DNA of 64,000 nucleotides from assembly GCA_002633005.1 (NCBI GenBank), contig NMRA01000028.1, forward strand, positions 275,989 through 339,988, in the 5' to 3' direction. Each line of letters starts with the position of its first letter. Within the stretch, counting starts at the first letter, position 1. Position numbers and translations under genes: made by a program. This DNA comes from Phoronis australis. Lineage: Eukaryota > Phoronida > Phoronidae. Positions 59,181-64,000 of the stretch are shown piece by piece. The notes beneath the pieces are model-generated. The model made no database searches. It was not told where the DNA came from and saw nothing but the letters and a program-made list of their open reading frames with translations.

Positions 59181-61642
59181 ATGCTTCATGATTCCAACCA
59201 AAATGGACAAGGTCTAGAGCAGCAGGTACGTATTTTAACAGGGAATAAAAAGAACTGATATTAGAAGTCAAATGTTGAATATTTCTGTTAAAATTTCACT
59301 TATTCATTCGCGAAATTTTGCCCACGCGCCGAACATGTGATGGTTGGACTTTTTGTCGAATCATAGTCGAACTGATTCTGGTTTAATCACTTATCTTCTG
59401 ACTCACTCATTCATTTAAGTCATTCTAGTCAGTTTGAATCTATTTGTTTCTTAATTAACGCTCACTTGCTGGTTTATCTCATGGTAGCGACTGGTACACA
59501 AAACAACTAATTTGAACACGGCAGGGGTCCATTATTTTTGAGATCCATTCAGTTTGAGATAATAGTTTAACAGGTGGATCCCTCAATAACACCAAAGCTG
59601 CTCATCAGAAATTAATAAAAGATACCTCATTCGATTTTTCTATCATTAATCGTCCATTCAGATGTTCTTTCACATCGGTGGTGTTCTATTGTTGATATGT
59701 GGACTGTCTGGCTTGCTGATCCCCTACGTGCCTAGCCAGCACGCAGGTATCACGCAGTGGCACGCGCTTTAGCATTGGTTCCTGTAACCTCGGTAACCTT
59801 TACATCACGGTGAAAAAATAGCAGACTGTGAACGATTTTTAGTCTTGTCTTGCAAGTGGCGTCGCAGTGATGTTAATAGGCGCTAGGCAATGACCATCGC
59901 CTCTATTGGCCCGAACCAGAGGCGATGCAGCTCCTATAGGCGCTCTGTACGCCGGAAGATTTTCAGCGAATTATGCCCCGACAACGACTTTTTTTAGTCC
60001 TCTTGATTTTTGTCGGCAAAAGGTCCACACAGACTTTTTCAAGGCTGCCTGCGTGCATGTTTCGGGCCATAAAAGTTTCCGCGTTTTTCGCCATTTGTCA
60101 TTCCAAGCCCTGAAACTTACGNTTCACGTCGGGAACTTGACTTGCGCTCTAGAGACTTTCAATGGCGGTCGTGTAGAACAGTAACACCGTACCCGCATGA
60201 ACGAAGTCAGTTTTGGGATCTGAAATTTGTTGTGAGTATTTAACGCGGCAGGAAAGAGCATCATCTAAACATTTTCTCGATGATCTAAAATCAATTTTGG
60301 CGCGTAAAAATGGCGGGAAAATTTAGAGACCTGGCATTTGTGAATGCCAGCTGGATTTTGGAAATGCGACCTGGGATTCTGGCTGGGTCGCAAAATGCGA
60401 CCTGGCGATTTTAATAGCGTCGAGCCCTGGGCTTGCTGATCCCCTACGTGCCTAGCCAGCACGCAGGTATCACGCAGTGGCACGCGCTTTAGCATTGGTT
60501 CCTGTAACCTCGGTAACCTTTACATCACGGTGAAAAAATAGCAGACTGTGAACGATTTTTAGTCTTGTCATGCAAGTGGCGTCGCAGTGATGTTAATAGG
60601 CGCTAGGCAATGACCATCGCCTCTATTGGCCCGAACCAGAGGCGATGCAGCTCCTATAGGCGCTCTGTACGCCGGAAGATTTTCGGCGAATTATGCCCCG
60701 ACAACGACTTTTTTTAGTCCTCTCGATTTTTGTCGGCAAAAGGTCCACACAGACTTTTTCAAGGCTGCCTGCGTGCATGTTTCGGGCCATAAAAGTTTCC
60801 GCGTTTTTCGCCATTTGTCATTCCAAGCCCTGAAACTTACGAATTTCACCTGATATCTTCCATGCTATTTTGCAAGTGTCATGTGCTTCACTCAGTCTCG
60901 CGCTAGCCTTTGCCTAACTCACATGACTCAGTAAAAATACTCTGTGGTTTTTCGCACGGTGATCAAAAAAGTGGAGTTGGAATTCTTCGCCAAAGTCACC
61001 TCAATTCTGGTAGCTATGCTTCATCGTAGATATGTGTAGAAGCAGAAAGGATGACTGAAGAAAGCAAGCACATTTTTAAGTGATAGTGTTAAGTGTAGAA
61101 TGTATTTTTGACGAGGTGAAAAATCTTAATAGGTGAGAGGATTTCCGCTACCGCCCGTTTAAAATACACGGGACAAAATGAGTACAGAAAGAAATGGGAA
61201 GTATTGTAGCCCCTAACCAGCCAACCGATGGTCTACGTGTTTCCTAACTTCTGACATTCGCCATTTGCTGAATTTCCTGCGACATCTTCTTGGTGATGAT
61301 GACAACTTCACTGAAGCAAAATCTGTTGCAATAGACTCGCCTCCTGATTACAGTGACGTTCTTCCTGTGTTTTGGATCCATCACCACCAGACTGGCACCC
61401 TCCCCATCTATTTGCAAGCCTTAGTAGGGTGCCAATGTTGAAAAATTCACCAGTACCGTTATTTCAACCTGGTATAACTTGGTGTGTAAGCCAGGCGTCT
61501 TAATTGATAACTTGGGTAAGCTATTTGTGACAACTGAAATTCATTCGTGATGATTCTTTGTCTATTGTCTTTCAGTTTGCTGGTCTGGACTTGAAGGGAT
61601 CCGTCCCCCGTGGCGGAGCTTCGAATTCAGGATCTAATCCAA
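59181..61642 (+). CDS. DDX3: DDX3/PL10-type DEAD-box RNA helicase, 5' end
   Basis: Two coding exons of a gene that runs out of the window. Exon 1 is 59,181-59,225: 15 codons, MLHDSNQNGQGLEQQ, then donor GTACGT. An in-frame TAA at 59,151 and no other ATG fix the start. Exon 2 is 61,576-61,642, after a TTGTCTTTCAG acceptor and before GTAAGT: FAGLDLKGSVPRGGASNSGS plus two more codons, ending in phase 1. Human DDX3X has the same layout: a 15-codon exon 1 ending GLDQQ, an exon 2 starting FAGLDL, and the same end phase. Joined LEQQ-FAGLDL matches the leucine-rich nuclear export signal of DDX3 (residues 12-21). The eIF4E-binding and helicase motifs should lie in later exons. The protein unwinds mRNA leaders in translation initiation and shuttles between nucleus and cytoplasm. 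Orthology within DDX3/PL10/Ded1 is likely, not proven. Confidence 0.85.
59711..60121. repeat. 411-bp direct repeat, copy 1
   Basis: Nearly identical to 60,431-60,841 (about three substitutions seen over 411 bp). Starts GCTTGCTGATCCCCTACGTG and ends CCAAGCCCTGAAACTTACG. It lies in intron 1 of the DDX3-like gene; the 80-codon frame inside both copies has no known motif. An ambiguous base follows the end at 60,122. Confidence 0.9.
60431..60841. repeat. 411-bp direct repeat, copy 2
   Basis: Second copy, exactly 720 bp downstream of the first. The unique spacer 60,123-60,430 lies between them. High identity suggests a recent local duplication or two young insertions. Confidence 0.9.
61217..61441 (+). 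other. Open stretch of unknown meaning in DDX3 intron
   Basis: A frame of 74 codons without a start codon, containing HLLGDDDNFTEAKSVAIDSP followed by PDYSDV. The composition looks protein-like and PDYSDV recalls PPxY-type tails, but no family was recognised and no splice sites frame it clearly. Possibly a retroposed fragment, or chance. Confidence 0.2.
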
Positions 61643-62034
61643 GTAAGTTAATAATGTAATAACAACATCCTGTCGCAGCCACCCATTTAAAATGTAACAA
61701 AATTACAAAACAAGCGAAGCTTGCATGCCAATGTCCTCCACAATAACAATTCCAAACTATGCAAATTTCTAGAGGAGTTCAATATCATTAGTGAACAATG
61801 TCTATTCTCCAGCCCTAACTTCTCCACTGGAGATACTTATGTATGTTTCAAAACTGTAAACTGAACTGGTCTGACCTACTTTTTCACACTTCTAAGTGTG
61901 TCTTTCCTACTAGTGCAGGGTTCCCCCTGCGTGTAAACTTCTGAGCGGCACCTTTTTGGCCCCGCCACTCGTAAATCATACTCAAATTGACCACCACACA
62001 CCTAATTGTGACCGGGAAAACTTCACCGCCACTC

Positions 62035-62095
62035 AAAAATCGCTAGTAAAAATGATCGCTAGTGAAAAGAATCACAAGTAAAAATGATCGCTAGT
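62035..62095. repeat. Short imperfect tandem repeat
   Basis: Three or four units of AAAAATGATCGCTAGT-type sequence. Confidence 0.7.
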
Positions 62096-63038
62096 CAGGG
62101 ACTCATCTAGCGGCCGTCCTATGGATGGCCCTTTTAAAAAAATGACGGCTTTGGACGGCACGGCCAAGACGGGAAAAAGACGGCCTGTTCCAAGACAACC
62201 TCTGCGAAAATGAAGGCTAAACGAAGAATTTTATTATTTATTATTAATAAATTTTATTGAAACCTACAATTCATTGTTTAAGTTTGCTAAATATTAAGAA
62301 ATAACTCGACAATAGGAACTTTTGCCGTCTAGTTTTACTATGAATGTCACAATGACGATGGGCAAATACTGGCAGCCATCTTTGGGGAATACCTTCCTAT
62401 TCTGTGACGTCAAGGTGACTTCATACGGAATCCCCCGCACGACCAGTGTCGAGAAATATTGCATCCAGCGCTAACTACCCATACATGGACACTTAATCTT
62501 CGAAATTGAAGAACCCACACCCGAAGTTCAAAGAATTTGACGTACCCCTAATGCTAGTTGTTGACACGGAAGTTGAAGCGGCGGTCGATGTATTCGACGG
62601 AGCAGCCAATTTGAAATAGCTGAGAACGTACACTTCGAGTTTGAAAAAAATGATACCCGCCGAAATTCTAGCATTGACCTGCCGTACAAATGCCATCAAT
62701 GTCGTTGAACATGCAAACCAGATAAAACTTAGTGCAAACTTCCTTAGTTTGTTCGCATAGTTCCGTTGCAACTCGAACGAATGAATGAAAAAATATCAAA
62801 AAATCCGCCCGGCGGAATGACTTGTATTGATGCGCGATAATGCAGTCGGCATTTTTTCACTCAGGGTGCACACTTTTGTTTCAGAAATGGCATTTTATGA
62901 AGTTTTAATTTCAGCTTTGAGACTTCTTTTATTGGATTCAACATGACATATGGAATGTCAGGTTCAATTTTTTGTGAAGTATCCTCATTTAGTTTTTAAG
63001 ATTTGGCCTGTTGAAATAACAAAAATAAGAAATGTGGG

Positions 63039-63877
63039 CTACGGAGAATACATCATTGGTATCGTTACATTCATGTAAGACTTAAATCTGGCTTAGAAAC
63101 AAGAAAGTTTATTACTCTGGTAACTCATGCACTTGATCACTGAACATCAATATAAAAAAACTAGGTTTATACCTGTGTGTGCTTCACAAGGTGTGAGTAC
63201 ACAAATGAAACATAGCAATTGTACTTAGTCCTTAGACATACTTAGCACTTAACTATCATCAGAGTCACATCACTGTCAAAAGGAATGTCTAATTCCATAA
63301 ACTGCCATCAAAGAAGTACTGGAAAACACTTTTCGTTATCAGTAAACATTGAATGCATAAATCTCACATAACACAGAGGTCATGGAGGGGGCTACGGAGA
63401 ATACGAAATGTGCAGATACCTGTTTATAAGTGGATGAACACTTGAGCAATGCAATACAATTCATTTGCTTGTTAATACCAACACTTCTGAATGACCAAAG
63501 AACATCCATGTTTTATTAATAACGAGTTTAAACTGAAAAAGTAATTTTAGCTAAACTTGCCTCAAATCCCACCCAAAAATATTTGTTTAATTGTTCTTGT
63601 CTTGGAGAGATTATTTGTTCCCATTTCCTCAGTACATGCACCTAGATACAAGTCTTTTTCAAACCATGTACCAACAATTCAAAGTTGGGGTCTACGGAGA
63701 ATACATTCTGCTACGGAGAATACGAAAGACATTTTTGCTTATGGTCAATTCAAATCCAGGGCTTGGTCTAATATTTTTTGTGGGCCAAAAATAGGTTCAA
63801 GATTCCCAATGTGCAGTATCAAAAATTTTTATTAATGGAAGAACTTAATGGAATACAGACATGACTACGGAGAATAC
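63039..63877 (+). repeat. Five dispersed copies of a 13-bp motif
   Basis: CTACGGAGAATAC occurs without a mismatch at 63,039, 63,392, 63,692, 63,711 and 63,865, always on the plus strand, inside the intron after DDX3 exon 2. The sequence between copies is not repeated. Three of the copies are preceded by a run of G. No known site was recognised. Confidence 0.85.
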
Positions 63878-64000
63878 ACAGTTTTTCTTAGGTGACTGTG
63901 GTATTATTGGGTAGAGGAATCCAATCACTAGGACATCTGGTGCAAATATGTGGTTTCTAACTCATATTCTACATACCATCAACCATTAAAAAACAGTTCA

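Noticed and set aside
61217-61441. Alternative DDX3 exon
   Set aside because: No in-phase splice sites frame it, and known DDX3 proteins have nothing similar between the two exons.

Overview
This is a eukaryotic window: intron-bearing genes with canonical GT/AG splice sites and AATAAA polyadenylation signals sit in a repeat-rich background that contains two assembly gaps (26,759-27,226 and 50,125-50,841). The ribosomal protein, DDX3-like and FAM43-like genes, together with DIRS, RLE-type LINE, Jockey/I-like LINE and THAP/DDE transposons, point to an invertebrate animal, probably marine. The sequence alone does not fix the phylum.

Three host genes are supported. (1) RPL8 (60S ribosomal protein uL2) is complete on the minus strand from about 58,710 down to about 52,045. 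It has six coding exons (259 aa) and a probable 25-nt non-coding first exon that starts with an oligopyrimidine tract. Its last intron holds a candidate C/D box snoRNA. (2) Head-to-head with RPL8, on the plus strand, is the 5' end of a DDX3/PL10/Ded1-type DEAD-box helicase gene. Coding exon 1 is 59,181-59,225 and exon 2 is 61,576-61,642; the rest lies beyond the window. About 470 bp separate the RPL8 start site from the DDX3 ATG, so the two genes probably share a promoter region. (3) A single-exon FAM43-like PTB-domain gene lies at 40,667-41,467 on the plus strand.

Layout: 1-14,200 has no clear gene and holds MITE-like inverted repeats, a ~148-bp tandem array and dispersed repeats, plus one exon-like block near 1.5 kb. 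14,245-23,880 is a nest of transposons: a THAP-type element is split by a ~6.7-kb element whose inverted ends carry a ~138-bp repeat array, and that element contains the 3' part of an RLE-type LINE. Directly behind lies a decayed LTR-retroelement Pol (RT-RNase H-integrase). 26,020-31,700 is a second graveyard: a DIRS-like remnant cut by a gap, a DDE_Tnp_4 transposase pseudogene, a Jockey/I-like LINE 3' end and an unclassified transposase-like pseudogene. 37,595-39,680 is a minisatellite interrupted by a CR1/Rex-like LINE. 49,482-51,195 is a THAP element with long inverted ends and a gap in its middle. 52,000-64,000 is the RPL8-DDX3 gene pair, whose introns are filled with small dispersed repeats and a 13-bp motif repeated five times.

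The two housekeeping genes belong to translation (RPL8 in the peptidyl-transferase region of the large subunit; DDX3 in mRNA unwinding and initiation), so a shared promoter would make functional sense, but co-regulation is inferred only from position. All mobile elements examined show stops, frameshifts or lost catalytic residues.
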